64,000 bases of DNA, from positions 1 to 64,000 of the forward strand of contig NVTE01000009.1 in the NCBI GenBank assembly GCA_002401455.1, given 5' to 3'. The notes under the pieces are model-generated. The model did no database searches and had not been told where the DNA came from. It was given only the letters and a program-made list of their open reading frames with translations. A program made the position numbers and the translations under genes. Origin of the DNA: Alphaproteobacteria bacterium. GTDB lineage: Bacteria; Pseudomonadota; Alphaproteobacteria; Sphingomonadales; Emcibacteraceae. Of the stretch, positions 10,348 through 20,677 are shown one piece after another (the stretch's first letter is position 1; each line of letters opens with the position of its first letter).

Positions 10348-10572
10348 TCCTCTGTCATTCCCATTGATACATGGCCAAATTATACATGACCAGGAATGGC
10401 ATCAGAGATACCATTCATGTGACTTATTTTATTTGCTTTCCCTTATCGCCTCCCCAAGTGACGTTTATGGATGTTATTATATCCAAATAATAAACACAAA
10501 ACTTATCTGAGAGGGAACAGGGTTTTTCTCATCAAGACGGGGGGGGGTAATTTCGATTGTCAAAAACCAACC

Positions 10573-11073
10573 CTAACGGTTTTCTTTCATCAGGCGGCCT
10601 TTTTCCCGGTTCCAGTCGCGCTCTTTTTCCGTCGCCCGCTTGTCATGGGATTTTTTTCCGCTGGCTAGGCCGATCTTGACCTTAACCCGGTTCTTGGCAT
10701 TGAAATAGATCGACAGCGGCACCAGGGTCTTGCCCTTGCGCTGAATGGCGGCGGCAATCTTGTTGACCTCACGCCGATGGAGCAATAATTTACGGGGACG
10801 ACGGGCTTCATGATTGAAGCGGTTGCCCATCGCATATTCCTTGATATAGGCATTGATCAGGAAGATCTCGCCCATCTTGGCCTCGGCAAAGGCATCGGTA
10901 ATATTGACCTCGCCGGCCCGCAGGGATTTCACTTCGGTGCCGGTCAGCACAATCCCGGCCTCAAAATCCTCCTCGATAAAATAATTATAACGGGCCTTGC
11001 GATTGAGCGCGATGGTCCGGCTGCCGCTCTTTGATTTATCCTCGGTTTTTGATTTTGATTTTGATTTTGCCAT
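10573..11073 (-). CDS. smpB: SsrA-binding protein SmpB
   Basis: [43 protein letters not shown] ... [25 protein letters not shown]. Confidence 0.97.
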   Translation of the reverse strand: MAKSKSKSKTEDKSKSGSRTIALNRKARYNYFIEEDFEAGIVLTGTEVKSLRAGEVNITDAFAEAKMGEIFLINAYIKEYAMGNRFNHEARRPRKLLLHRREVNKIAAAIQRKGKTLVPLSIYFNAKNRVKVKIGLASGKKSHDKRATEKERDWNREKGRLMKENR

Positions 11074-11076
11074 GTC

Positions 11077-11955
11077 TTAGGTCAGCAATCCAGCTTTGAC
11101 CATGGCGGCCCGGATCAGGTCTTTGGTCTCCTCAGAAATCGCTACCATCGGCAGGCGCATCTCCGCCGAACAAATGCCCAACAGTTCCATGGCATATTTC
11201 ACTGGACCCGGATTTGGTTCAACAAACAAGGCATCATGAAGGTCGGTCAGCCGGTCCTGAATCTCGAGCGCAGCCTTGAAATCACCGGCCAGGCACAGAT
11301 TCTGAAAATCAGATACCAATTTTGGTGCCACGTTCGAGGCCACTGAAATACAGCCAACCCCGCCGTGGGCATTGAAGCCGAGCGCAGTCTGGTCTTCGCC
11401 GGACAATTGAATGAAGTCTTCGCCCATGGCCACCCGCTGTAGCGGCACCCGGGCCACATTACCCGTCGCATCCTTGACCCCGACAACATTTTTCAGCTCG
11501 CGAAAACAGCGGGCCATGGTGTCCACAGACATGTCAACCACTGACCGGCCGGGGATATTATAGATCACCAGCGGTAGATCGACCGCGTCATTCAGAGCTT
11601 TGAAATGCTGAAACAGGCCTTCCTGATTGGGCTTGTTGTAATAGGGCATGGCGATCAGGGCCGCATCGGCCCCCGCGTCCTTGGCATGTTGAAGCAGGCT
11701 GATGGCTTCACTGGTAGAGTTTGATCCGCAGCCAGCAATGACCGGTACCCGTCCCGCTGTCTCCTCGATGCAGATTTCCGTGACCCGGTTATGCTCCTCA
11801 TGATTAAGGGTCGGCGATTCTCCGGTCGTACCGCAGGGCACCAGGCCATGGGTCCCCTGTTCAATCTGCCAGTTCACCAGCGCCCGAAACGCCTTCTCAT
11901 CAACCTGTCCATTGGCGAACGGGGTAACAAGGGCAGTAATCGATCCTCTTAACAT
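11077..11955 (-). CDS. dapA: 4-hydroxy-tetrahydrodipicolinate synthase
   Basis: [22 protein letters not shown] ... [15 protein letters not shown] ... [16 protein letters not shown]. Confidence 0.97.
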   Translation of the reverse strand: MLRGSITALVTPFANGQVDEKAFRALVNWQIEQGTHGLVPCGTTGESPTLNHEEHNRVTEICIEETAGRVPVIAGCGSNSTSEAISLLQHAKDAGADAALIAMPYYNKPNQEGLFQHFKALNDAVDLPLVIYNIPGRSVVDMSVDTMARCFRELKNVVGVKDATGNVARVPLQRVAMGEDFIQLSGEDQTALGFNAHGGVGCISVASNVAPKLVSDFQNLCLAGDFKAALEIQDRLTDLHDALFVEPNPGPVKYAMELLGICSAEMRLPMVAISEETKDLIRAAMVKAGLLT

Positions 11956-12071
11956 AGGGGAACTCCTTAAATATTTGAATTTTATGCAGGCAAAATAGTC
12001 TGCCTTTGAGCCGACTGCAAGCCATGAATTGACAAAGGAGACGCTTTATTTACTTAAGGTGCCTTTTGGGC

Positions 12072-12100
12072 AAAAAAAAGGCGGGAAAAACCTCCCGCCT
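12072..12100 (-). terminator. Rho-independent terminator of the EF-hand protein gene
   Basis: Minus strand AGGCGGGAGGTTTTTCCCGCCTTTTTTTTG. Confidence 0.8.
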
Positions 12101-12132
12101 GATCTCTTTATATAGGAACTGAATAAAGGGCC

Positions 12133-12642
12133 TTAGTTCCGGTCGCCCATTTTATGCATTTTTTTCATTTTATGCATTTTTGTGGCCCGGTCCTCCTTAT
12201 TCAGAACCCCGTCATCATTATGGTCCATGCGGATGAAATTGCGGTCACCCTTGGCCTCGAATTCAGCCTTGGAAATCTTGCCATCGCCATTGGCATCCAT
12301 TTTATCGAAATGTTTCTGGACTTTTTTCTGCTTGGCCAACTCTTTGGCTTTTTGGTGCTGCTCCTTCATATTCTTTTGAAAGACAGCAAATTCCGCCGCG
12401 TCCAGACTGCCATCGCGATTTTTATCCGCGCCGGAGAAATTCTGGTCGTGGAAAGCCTTGAATTCAGCCTTATCGACAGTGCCGTCGGCATTGGCATCCA
12501 TCAGTTTCAGCATCATATGGTGCTTGCCTTTCATATCCATATCCATTTTGTGCTTCATATGCATGCCGCCTTCGGCAGTTGCCACCGCAGAAAACGACAC
12601 CGCCATTAGGGAAGCCAAAGCGATAAGTGGTAATTTTTTCAT
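12133..12642 (-). CDS. secreted/periplasmic EF-hand calcium-binding protein
   Basis: Start placed at MKKLPLIALASLMAVSFSAVATAEGG (signal peptide); four EF-hand loops: DANADGTVDKAEF, DKNRDGSLDAAEF, DANGDGKISKAEF, DHNDDGVLNKED. Confidence 0.85.
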   Translation of the reverse strand: MKKLPLIALASLMAVSFSAVATAEGGMHMKHKMDMDMKGKHHMMLKLMDANADGTVDKAEFKAFHDQNFSGADKNRDGSLDAAEFAVFQKNMKEQHQKAKELAKQKKVQKHFDKMDANGDGKISKAEFEAKGDRNFIRMDHNDDGVLNKEDRATKMHKMKKMHKMGDRN

Positions 12643-12747
12643 TTCTATTCTCCAATAATATTTGGTTTTTTGATCAAAAACCCCTCTACCCGAAGAATAA
12701 TACGCCGGGACAGGGAAAACCCTACGGTATTTTTTCCTATTCAAGGA

Positions 12748-13950
12748 TTATTTCGGTGGAGAACTCTCGTTTTCCACCCGCCGGACTGATCTGACCATGA
12801 ATAGGACCAACAGACACAGACCCGCCATGAAATAATAGGTCTGGCCGCCAAATACATCATACAGGGGACCCGAAAGCAACATCACGAGCCCCAATGCCAT
12901 CCCCATAGGGACCGAACTATAGAGCGACTGGGCAGTGGTGAAATATTTATCCGGCACCCGGGTCGACAGATAATACATGGCGACCAGATGGGATGCGCCG
13001 TAGGTCAGGCCGTGAAAGGTCTGGACAATGACCAGCAACGGTAAGGAGGAGGTCTGGGCCAGCACTATCCAGCGCACAGCTCCAAAGGCGGCAATGATCG
13101 CCAGCAGATACATGGGCCGAACTCGGCTAACAAGCCGCCCCCCAAAGATAAACACCAGGACTTCGGCCACCACCCCGATGGCCCACAAGACCCCGATGGC
13201 CCCATTATCCAGTCCCTGGGTCGCCCAGTGAATACTGCCCATGACATAAACAAAGCCGTGGCTCATCTGAATCAGACTGAGCACCACAAGGAACATGATA
13301 AACGGTCGGCTGGTCAGCAAGAACTTCAGCGGAGAGAGACCCTCCGCCCCCTGCTCGGTGTGAAGAGGAGCAGGTTTCCGCTCCTCTCGGGGCAGAAAGA
13401 AGACGGCAAAAAAGGTGATCACCAGACTGCCCAAACAAAAATACAGAAAATTGTCGTAACCAAAATGATCCAGGTACTTGCCAAACAAAACCGAGACGAG
13501 GACAAACACGATCGAGCCCACAGATCGCACCCGGCCATATTGCAGGCCATATTTATCACAGGTCCGGACCGCATAGCTTTCCATCAGGGGAGACATGGCA
13601 CTGAGCGCAACTGAAAACAGCAAAGTCACCAGGACAAAATGGGAGAAACTGCTGATGAAGAAATAACCGACAAAGAAAAAGGACGCCAACGCCTGAAGCA
13701 CCATCATTGGCCGGCGCACGGTGCCCCATTTGTCACATAACTGGGCAATGAAGGGTGAGGATAATACCTTCAGAAGCGATGGAAACCCCAGCAGAAAACC
13801 AATTTCACCGGGCGACATTCCGACCTTGGCCAACCACAATGCCCAAAAGGGCAGGACGATGCCCACATAGAGAAAAAAGCCGCTATAGACCCCGGCCACC
13901 TTATAGGCCACCGGCTTTCTAAAACTGCTGATATTTTCTTTCTGGGTCAT
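12748..13950 (-). CDS. MFS transporter (HcaT/nucleoside-H+ symporter-like)
   Basis: 400 aa, about 12 TM segments; YSGFFLYVGIVLPFWALWLAKVGMSPGEIGFLLG. Confidence 0.85.
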   Translation of the reverse strand: MTQKENISSFRKPVAYKVAGVYSGFFLYVGIVLPFWALWLAKVGMSPGEIGFLLGFPSLLKVLSSPFIAQLCDKWGTVRRPMMVLQALASFFFVGYFFISSFSHFVLVTLLFSVALSAMSPLMESYAVRTCDKYGLQYGRVRSVGSIVFVLVSVLFGKYLDHFGYDNFLYFCLGSLVITFFAVFFLPREERKPAPLHTEQGAEGLSPLKFLLTSRPFIMFLVVLSLIQMSHGFVYVMGSIHWATQGLDNGAIGVLWAIGVVAEVLVFIFGGRLVSRVRPMYLLAIIAAFGAVRWIVLAQTSSLPLLVIVQTFHGLTYGASHLVAMYYLSTRVPDKYFTTAQSLYSSVPMGMALGLVMLLSGPLYDVFGGQTYYFMAGLCLLVLFMVRSVRRVENESSPPK

Positions 13951-14006
13951 TTAAATACGGGCCTATTAACTATCTGAGGACAGAACTAGGCCCTTATTAT
14001 AAGCTC

Positions 14007-15236
14007 TTAGTCAACGCTTTTCTTCTGCCACCAGTCGGCCGACTTTACCCGGCGGCGGCGGTTATATTTGTCATCCAGCCACAGGGCCAGCTTCCGGAAC
14101 CGCCCCCCGGCCAGCTTTTGCCAGACCCGGTTATACCATTTGCTATAATCGCGATTATAGGGACAAACCCGTATACAAATGGAACAATCCGTATTCTGGT
14201 TGACCCAGAATTTAAAACATTTCTCCGCATCCGTTGACCATTTGACAACGCCTTTCAGGTTAGAGCGATTAAACATCAGATCGGACGGAGCCTCAAAGCT
14301 AATGGCCTTGGGGGGACAACCCTTGGCACAGCGATTGCAGATATCGCAAAACGCCTTAACCCCGAAGCTTTTCGGTTTGTCATGAACCAGCGGCATGTCG
14401 GTAAAAATTTTACCCAGCCGAAGTCGCGCGCCAAATTCCGGGGTAATCAGCAGGCTATGACGCCCGCCTTCGCCCAGCCCCGCCTGAACCGCCAGCGGCA
14501 CCGCCAGGGCACTGTCATTCATGGTGGCATAGGCCCGGTAACCCAGATTACGGATATATTGTGTGATCGTCAACAGGGTCACACAATCATTAGTATAGCC
14601 CATTCCCGTCGCCGATCCAGCCAGAGCTGACGGCACCGTTGCCGTCAGGTCCTTATCCATGGCCTCCCCCGTGACAATGACATTGGGCAGGTCGTTGGGA
14701 ATATCTAGCGGCTTACATTTTCCCTTGGTGTCATATATCCCGTCATACATCCAGCGCTCATCATAGGCACATATACCCACCAGATCGGCCCCGGCAAAGG
14801 CGGCAACCTTGCGAATATCATTGGTTGCTTGTTCGGAAGAATCAAATTCATAGGGCTCGTGCCAGCCATCATCATGGGATGTAAAATGATCGTGAAATCC
14901 TTCCTTCCGGCCATCCTTCTGTTCCCGCAGCACATTGCAGACATGCCAGGCCGCGTTCCGCAAGGCATAGTCACGCTGACTGAAACCATCTGATTTCCGG
15001 GCCTTGGCATTGGGCATGTAATAGCCCTGATAAAAATCCATCACCTTCTGGCTTGAGACATCATCATCCCACAGGGCCCGACAAAAAACATCATCCCGCT
15101 GGCTGAATTTCTCGAATGTTTCCAGAACCTCGATTCCAGTCAGATCATCAATATCACGACGATAATCAAAATAATTTTTTCGTTCCGACGCTTTTTCGGC
15201 TATAGAAGAGTCTGCTACTTTTGCACTCGCACTCAT
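14007..15236 (-). CDS. reductive dehalogenase-like protein (corrinoid/4Fe-4S), cytosolic type
   Basis: Start placed at MSASAKVAD; RdhA-like GYRAYATMNDSALAVPLAVQAGLGEGGRHSLLITPEFGARLRLGKIFTDMPL, CDICNRCAKGCP (Cx2Cx2Cx3CP) and Cx10Cx2Cx3CP clusters; no Tat signal. Confidence 0.8.
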   Translation of the reverse strand: MSASAKVADSSIAEKASERKNYFDYRRDIDDLTGIEVLETFEKFSQRDDVFCRALWDDDVSSQKVMDFYQGYYMPNAKARKSDGFSQRDYALRNAAWHVCNVLREQKDGRKEGFHDHFTSHDDGWHEPYEFDSSEQATNDIRKVAAFAGADLVGICAYDERWMYDGIYDTKGKCKPLDIPNDLPNVIVTGEAMDKDLTATVPSALAGSATGMGYTNDCVTLLTITQYIRNLGYRAYATMNDSALAVPLAVQAGLGEGGRHSLLITPEFGARLRLGKIFTDMPLVHDKPKSFGVKAFCDICNRCAKGCPPKAISFEAPSDLMFNRSNLKGVVKWSTDAEKCFKFWVNQNTDCSICIRVCPYNRDYSKWYNRVWQKLAGGRFRKLALWLDDKYNRRRRVKSADWWQKKSVD

Positions 15237-15286
15237 ATCAATCTTTCTGATATATAATAAGGAGGTAAGGGATGGCACATATCATA

Positions 15287-15320
15287 GCAGAATACTGTTT
15301 GTTATCAAACATCTTTCTGC
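15287..15320. promoter_or_regulatory. 34-bp dyad, candidate MarR-family operator
   Basis: GCAGAA-TAC-TGTTTG-TTAT-CAAACA-TCT-TTCTGC in the divergent intergenic region between the rdhA-like and marR-like genes. Confidence 0.55.
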
Positions 15321-15367
15321 AACAATATGATATAATACGATTTATTCATTTATACAGGGGATGTAGT

Positions 15368-15832
15368 GTGAAAAAAAAAGAGTTAAGTTATGGTATGCTG
15401 GATAGAATGGTCGGCCTGGAACTGCGTAAGGCCCAGATGCTGGCCCGCCAGACTTTTCTGGACCTGTTGAAGGGGCACATCCTGCCCGGGCATTTCACTA
15501 TCCTGGTCCTGATCGCCAATAACCCGGGACAAAGCCAAAGCCGTATTGCCGAAGCGGCAGGGTTTGACCGCTCCACGCTGGTACCGGTCCTGAAGCAATT
15601 TGAAAAAGACGGCTTGATCGAAAGGGTAGCGGCCCGCAATGACCGTCGGTCAAAAACCATGACCATCACGGCCAAAGGAAAGAAGCTCATTAAAAAATTT
15701 AATGACGACATCAAAAGGCTGGAAGATCGGCTGGTTGAGGGCCTGGGCCAGGAAAAACATGCCCAGCTTTCGGACCTCCTGATCCAGTTCCAGCACTTGC
15801 TTCAAAGCTGGACAAAAAAAGACGGCGATTAA
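15368..15832 (+). CDS. MarR family transcriptional regulator
   Basis: GTG start at 15368 (VKKKELSYGMLDRMVGLEL); winged helix GQSQSRIAEAAGFDRSTLVPVLKQFEKDGLIERVAARNDRRSKTMTITAKGK. Confidence 0.88.
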   Translation: MKKKELSYGMLDRMVGLELRKAQMLARQTFLDLLKGHILPGHFTILVLIANNPGQSQSRIAEAAGFDRSTLVPVLKQFEKDGLIERVAARNDRRSKTMTITAKGKKLIKKFNDDIKRLEDRLVEGLGQEKHAQLSDLLIQFQHLLQSWTKKDGD

Positions 15833-15854
15833 GAGTCGATTTAAAGGCCAGAGA

Positions 15855-16436
15855 TTAAATAGAGGTCTGATAGAGAATATCTTCCAGGTCCCGGCACGGC
15901 ATCTTCAGAACCCTAATGGTCAGGGTGTAAGAAAATCCGGCCCGGCACATACTGGCCAATTCTTTTTCCATCAACTCTGCCCCATCATGACGGATACTGA
16001 AGGCCCCGAATCTTCTTTTGCGGGCATATTTCACCGCTGCCAGAAAATCCATATCCTCATATTGTTCCGCCAGAGCCTCCAACACCTCTGCCACCAGGTC
16101 GGCCGCCACCCCCTTGGCCTGTAATTTCTGGCCAACCTTCATTTTTGAATTGCCGCTGCGAATCAGGGATCGGGCCCGGGCCTCAGCATATTGCCGGTCA
16201 TTGACAAGATTTTGCTGCACCGCCTTGTGCACGATATCGTCAATCCAGTCCTTAGCCTGTGGCATGAGGGCTTGTGTGTCCGAGCCTTCCTCGTCCGATA
16301 ACCGTCGCCGGGCTTTACGGCCCAGAACCTCCCGCAGGTTTTTTTCCGTGGTTGCAAATCTTTGCAGGTAGTTATAGGTTGCTCTCACCAGATAATCCCG
16401 CGTCAAGACCGGCCTTTTTGATTTTCCTTCTCTCAT
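15855..16436 (-). CDS. recX: RecX family regulatory protein
   Basis: RATYNYLQRFATTEKNLREVLGRKARRR ... LVNDRQYAEARARSLIRSGNSKMKVGQKLQAKGV. Confidence 0.85.
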   Translation of the reverse strand: MREGKSKRPVLTRDYLVRATYNYLQRFATTEKNLREVLGRKARRRLSDEEGSDTQALMPQAKDWIDDIVHKAVQQNLVNDRQYAEARARSLIRSGNSKMKVGQKLQAKGVAADLVAEVLEALAEQYEDMDFLAAVKYARKRRFGAFSIRHDGAELMEKELASMCRAGFSYTLTIRVLKMPCRDLEDILYQTSI

Positions 16437-16458
16437 AACAGTACAATATCAGACTCAC

Positions 16459-17376
16459 ATGACAGATAACAGAGCCCCCAGTCACTTTATTTACCTTGCC
16501 CTGCTCGCCCTCTTCTGGGGCAGTGCTTTCATGTTTGTAAAAATCTCTCTGGACAGCATATCACCGCTGACATTGTCCGCCAGCCGCATCGCTATCGGTG
16601 CTATTGTCTTAACCCTCATTACGCTGAAAATGGGTGAGAAACTTCCCCAGGACCGGGGCCAGTGGCTGCTCTGTGCCATTATCGGCATCATTGGCAACGT
16701 CATTCCCTTTTTTCTGCTCAACTGGAGCATACAATTTGTCGATAGCTCTCTGGCCGCCATATGCATGTCCCTGTCCCCGCTTTTTACCATAACGCTGGCC
16801 CATTATATGACCCACGATGAGAAATTCAGTGCCAATAAACTGATCGGCATCATTTTCGGCGTTCTCGGTGTGGCCAGCCTTTTTTATGGCACCATGGTCG
16901 AGGTCGCCACCTCCACGACACTTCTTCTGGCTTTATCCGGCCTGCTGGCAACGGCCTTTTTCTATGCCCTGGCCGGGGTGCTGGTAAAAAGGCTGAAAAA
17001 CAAGAATCCCCTGAGCACCTCCTCCGCCATGCTGATCTCCGCCGCCGTGATTACCATTCCCCTGGCCCTGATCTTTGAGACCCCCTGGACCCTCACCCCC
17101 ACAGCACCGGCGGTATATTCCGTTCTGATATTGGGTGTTTTTGCCACCGGAATCGCGGCCCTTATCCTGTTTCACCTGACCCATCTGGCGGGGGCGACTT
17201 TTGTCTCTTACGGCACCTACCTGATTCCCCTGGTGGGCATGACCGCCGGATATATCTGGCTGAATGAGCCCCTGACAACAACCTATCTTGTCTCGGTTTC
17301 ATTCATTTTCACTGGAATATTTCTGGCTGAGAAAAGAACAAAAAAGCCTAAGTTAAAACCAACAAACAAGAAATAA
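16459..17376 (+). CDS. EamA/DMT family transporter
   Basis: 10-TM EamA pattern; YLALLALFWGSAFMFVKISLDSISPLTLSASRI. Confidence 0.93.
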   Translation: MTDNRAPSHFIYLALLALFWGSAFMFVKISLDSISPLTLSASRIAIGAIVLTLITLKMGEKLPQDRGQWLLCAIIGIIGNVIPFFLLNWSIQFVDSSLAAICMSLSPLFTITLAHYMTHDEKFSANKLIGIIFGVLGVASLFYGTMVEVATSTTLLLALSGLLATAFFYALAGVLVKRLKNKNPLSTSSAMLISAAVITIPLALIFETPWTLTPTAPAVYSVLILGVFATGIAALILFHLTHLAGATFVSYGTYLIPLVGMTAGYIWLNEPLTTTYLVSVSFIFTGIFLAEKRTKKPKLKPTNKK

Positions 17377-17568
17377 GTTGGAAATTCACTCAACAACCTC
17401 TAAAATGCTCCAAAAGTTAACGGACGATTAAAAATAAAACTTGCGATACTGAGCGACAAAATGTATCGAAGCTGAAATAAATTGGACAGGGAGGCACGCA
17501 ACTATTGTTGGCGTCCTGTTGTACTGGTGGATGTTTCCACGGGAAAATACAAGTGATTTTGAACATAC

Positions 17569-19317
17569 ATGCGTGAACCAATTCCAACACATGACACGAC
17601 CCTTCCGCGCAGGCTTGCTGATTTTGGCACCCTGTTGGAAGCTATCGAATATGCAGCCAAAGGCATCCGGGGCCTGAATTTTTATTCCCCCCGCGGCGAA
17701 CTGGAAACCAGCATCAGCTTTAAGGAAATCGCGAAGAAGTCCCAGGAGATCGGTCGGCGCTTCATCCATTTCGGCATCAAAAAAGGCTCCCGCGTGGCCC
17801 TGATTGCCGAAACCAATGATGAATTTGTCTGTTATTTCATCGGCTGCCAATATGCCGGTCTGTTGCCGGTCCCCCTGCCCCTGCCAACCTCTTTCGGCGG
17901 CCGCGAAGGCTATACCGCCCAACTGAACCAGCAAATGAAAAGCTGTGGCGCCCGGGTCGCCATTTCCGCGTCCTATATGCTGCCGTTACTGGATGAGGCC
18001 ACATCGGGCCTGAAAAAAATGAAATTTGTCGGCACCTCCGACACCTTCGAAGCCCAGGCATCCCTGAAAGAGATCAAGAATGTCGCCCTGCCGGAAGCCC
18101 ATCCGGAAGACCTGGCCTATCTGCAATATTCATCAGGCAGCACCCGCTTTCCCCATGGCGTGGCCGTAACCCATAAATCCTTGCTGGCCAACTGCCACGG
18201 CATTGGCAACGAAGGCATGGACCTGACAGAAGATGACCGGGTTGTTTCCTGGCTGCCCTTCTATCATGATATGGGCCTGGTCGGCACCCTGCTGGCCCCC
18301 ATCGCCAATCAGGTGACCACCGACTATCTGGCGACCGAGGCCTTTGCCCGCCGTCCCCTGCAGTGGCTCAAGCTGATTTCAAAAAATAAGGGCACCCTGG
18401 CCTATAGCCCGACCTTTGGCTATGACATCTGCGCCCGTCGCGCCAGCCCGACCAAAATCGCCGACCTGGATTTATCCAGCTGGCGGGTGGCCGGTATTGG
18501 CGGCGACATGATCCGGTCCGATGTCCTGACCAATTTCCAGGACACCTTCAAGGACGTTGGTTTCCGACACACAACCTTTGTACCAAGCTATGGCCTGGCG
18601 GAATGCACCCTGGCGGTCAGCTTCGCCCGCAAGAATACCGGCTTTGAAATTGACCTGATCGATGAAAAAGTTCTGACTGGCGAAAAAAAATTCCTGAAAG
18701 AAGCCAAGGTCAATGGCAACGGGGTTAATTATCGCAATGTGGTCAATTGTGGCATCCCCATCGCTGAATATGAACTTGAAATTCGCGATGACAATAATAT
18801 CGACCTCGGCGAATATCAGATTGGCCGGGTTTGTGTGCGCGGAACCAGCGTCATGGTCGGCTATTTCGAGGACCCCGAGGCCACCGACAGCTGCCTGTCC
18901 GAAGACAGATGGCTCGATACCGGCGACATGGGTTATATGAAAGAAGGCGCGCTCTATATCATTGGCCGGGTCAAAGACCTGATCATTATCAATGGCAAAA
19001 ACCATTGGCCCCAGGATATTGAATGGGCTGTCGAACAGTTGGACGACCTGCGCAGCGGCGATACCGCGGCCGTATCCATTCCCGGTGAACGGGATGAGGA
19101 GATCCCGGCCATTCTGGTACAATGCCGCACCCGGGACGCCGCAGAACGCACCGCCATGGAAAATAAAATCAAGGACACCGTTCATAACATGATCGGCATT
19201 TCTCCGGTTGTTGCCTTAATTCCACCGCGCTCTCTGCCCCGCACCTCCTCCGGTAAATTAAGCCGAGTGAAAGCCAGAAAGCAATATCTGGCCGGCGACC
19301 TGGTTTTTAATTCCTGA
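17569..19317 (+). CDS. fatty acyl-AMP ligase / acyl-ACP synthetase (AasR-like, sphingolipid cluster)
   Basis: AMP-binding enzyme: LAYLQYSSGSTRFPHGVAVTHKSLLAN ... WLPFYHDMGLVGTLLAP ... GYFEDPEATDSCLSEDRWLDTGDMGY; next to ACP and SPT genes. Confidence 0.88.
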   Translation: MREPIPTHDTTLPRRLADFGTLLEAIEYAAKGIRGLNFYSPRGELETSISFKEIAKKSQEIGRRFIHFGIKKGSRVALIAETNDEFVCYFIGCQYAGLLPVPLPLPTSFGGREGYTAQLNQQMKSCGARVAISASYMLPLLDEATSGLKKMKFVGTSDTFEAQASLKEIKNVALPEAHPEDLAYLQYSSGSTRFPHGVAVTHKSLLANCHGIGNEGMDLTEDDRVVSWLPFYHDMGLVGTLLAPIANQVTTDYLATEAFARRPLQWLKLISKNKGTLAYSPTFGYDICARRASPTKIADLDLSSWRVAGIGGDMIRSDVLTNFQDTFKDVGFRHTTFVPSYGLAECTLAVSFARKNTGFEIDLIDEKVLTGEKKFLKEAKVNGNGVNYRNVVNCGIPIAEYELEIRDDNNIDLGEYQIGRVCVRGTSVMVGYFEDPEATDSCLSEDRWLDTGDMGYMKEGALYIIGRVKDLIIINGKNHWPQDIEWAVEQLDDLRSGDTAAVSIPGERDEEIPAILVQCRTRDAAERTAMENKIKDTVHNMIGISPVVALIPPRSLPRTSSGKLSRVKARKQYLAGDLVFNS

Positions 19318-19415
19318 ACAGTTAATCTAATTATTGACGGATCAACCATCCAGACGGTAACCTGCTCCCACAGAGGTGCCCTAAAGGAGTGCCAACAAGG
19401 GATGCTCAAAGTCAT

Positions 19416-20351
19416 ATGACAAAAATAGCCGCCGTTACCGGTGCCACCGGATTTGTCGGGACACATCTGGTGCGCGACCTGATCGCCCAGGGTTTTCAGG
19501 TCCGGGCTCTGACCCGCAGGCCCCAGCCCCCAACCGACAATATCACCTGGATCGAAGGCGACCTGGACAATCTGCCTGCCCTTGGAAAACTTATCAAGAC
19601 GGCGGATGTCCTGTTTCATGTGGCCGGTCTGGTCAAGGCCCGCCAACCCCAGGAATTCGACCGGGTCAACAGCCTGAGCGTCCAGACCCTACTCACCGTC
19701 ATCCATAAATCCACTGCCCAACCGCATTTTATCCTGCTGTCCTCCCTGGCCGCCCGGGAAAGACATCTGTCGAGCTATGCCCAGAGCAAACGCCGGGGCG
19801 AAGAAATCCTGATCGATCAGGCACAAGACCTGCCCTGGACCATCCTGCGGCCGCCGGGAATTTATGGCCCCCACGACATGGAGACCCTGAAAATATTCAA
19901 GGCGGTTACCTGTCGAATCACCCCGCTCCCCGGGGGCGCTAACAACCGGGCCTCCTGGATTTATGCCCCGGATCTCGCCCGTGCCATGATCGCCGTCGCC
20001 CAGAATCAGGCCTGTTTTGGACAAATTCTGGATGTGGACGATGGCACCCCAGAGGGCTACTCCAATCAGGACATGTATGAAACAGCCGCAAACATACTGG
20101 ATATCAGAGCTTTTCAAGTGGTTATTCCCAAATTTATCCTGAAATTTATCGCCCATATCAATGTCTTATTTTCGACATTATTCGGCTATACCCCCATGGT
20201 CACACCCGATAAAGTTAATGAATTATGTTACCCGGACTGGATATGTCGGGGACCACATGTTATGAGAATGACAAACTGGAAACCGGAAACAGACCTGAAA
20301 CAGGGGTTTGAAAAAACCTTGAAATGGTATAAAGACCATAATTTAGTATAG
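19416..20351 (+). CDS. NAD-dependent epimerase/dehydratase (SDR), CerR-like 3-ketosphinganine reductase candidate
   Basis: MTKIAAVTGATGFVGTHLVRDLIAQGFQVRALTRRP; YAQSKRRGEEI; position in the SPT operon. Confidence 0.85.
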   Translation: MTKIAAVTGATGFVGTHLVRDLIAQGFQVRALTRRPQPPTDNITWIEGDLDNLPALGKLIKTADVLFHVAGLVKARQPQEFDRVNSLSVQTLLTVIHKSTAQPHFILLSSLAARERHLSSYAQSKRRGEEILIDQAQDLPWTILRPPGIYGPHDMETLKIFKAVTCRITPLPGGANNRASWIYAPDLARAMIAVAQNQACFGQILDVDDGTPEGYSNQDMYETAANILDIRAFQVVIPKFILKFIAHINVLFSTLFGYTPMVTPDKVNELCYPDWICRGPHVMRMTNWKPETDLKQGFEKTLKWYKDHNLV

Positions 20352-20428
20352 TGTACCGAGAGCGGTTTCAATTTTGCAGCACAGATGTTGCAAGTTTGGT
20401 TCTGGCCATAATGCGGATGGAAAAATGT

Positions 20429-20677
20429 ATGACCCAAAGCGTCGATGAAATTTTTGAGCAGATTTGCGCGCTCATCAAGCCCTTCAATAATAAGAATGTT
20501 CCCCTGAACAAAGACACCGTCTTCAGTGTCGATCTGGAGCTTGATTCCCTAACCGTCATGGATCTTCTGTCTGAAATTGAAGACGAGTTTGATATCACTG
20601 TCCCCCTCAATATGCTTCCTGACCTGGAAACAATTGGCCAATTCACCCAAGCCGTACAGAAATTGCTGAGCGAATAA
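20429..20677 (+). CDS. acyl carrier protein (AcpR-like)
   Basis: VDLELDSLTVMDLLSEIEDEFDITVPLNMLPDLETIGQ, DSL phosphopantetheine motif; stop overlaps next start. Confidence 0.9.
   Translation: MTQSVDEIFEQICALIKPFNNKNVPLNKDTVFSVDLELDSLTVMDLLSEIEDEFDITVPLNMLPDLETIGQFTQAVQKLLSE

Noticed and set aside
10471-10668. 65-aa ORF containing a G9 homopolymer near smpB
   Set aside because: Overlaps the 3' end of smpB on the opposite strand; no coding signature.
17428-17934. 168-aa minus-strand ORF at the start of the acyl-AMP ligase gene
   Set aside because: Mostly antisense to the ligase N-terminus; no domain.
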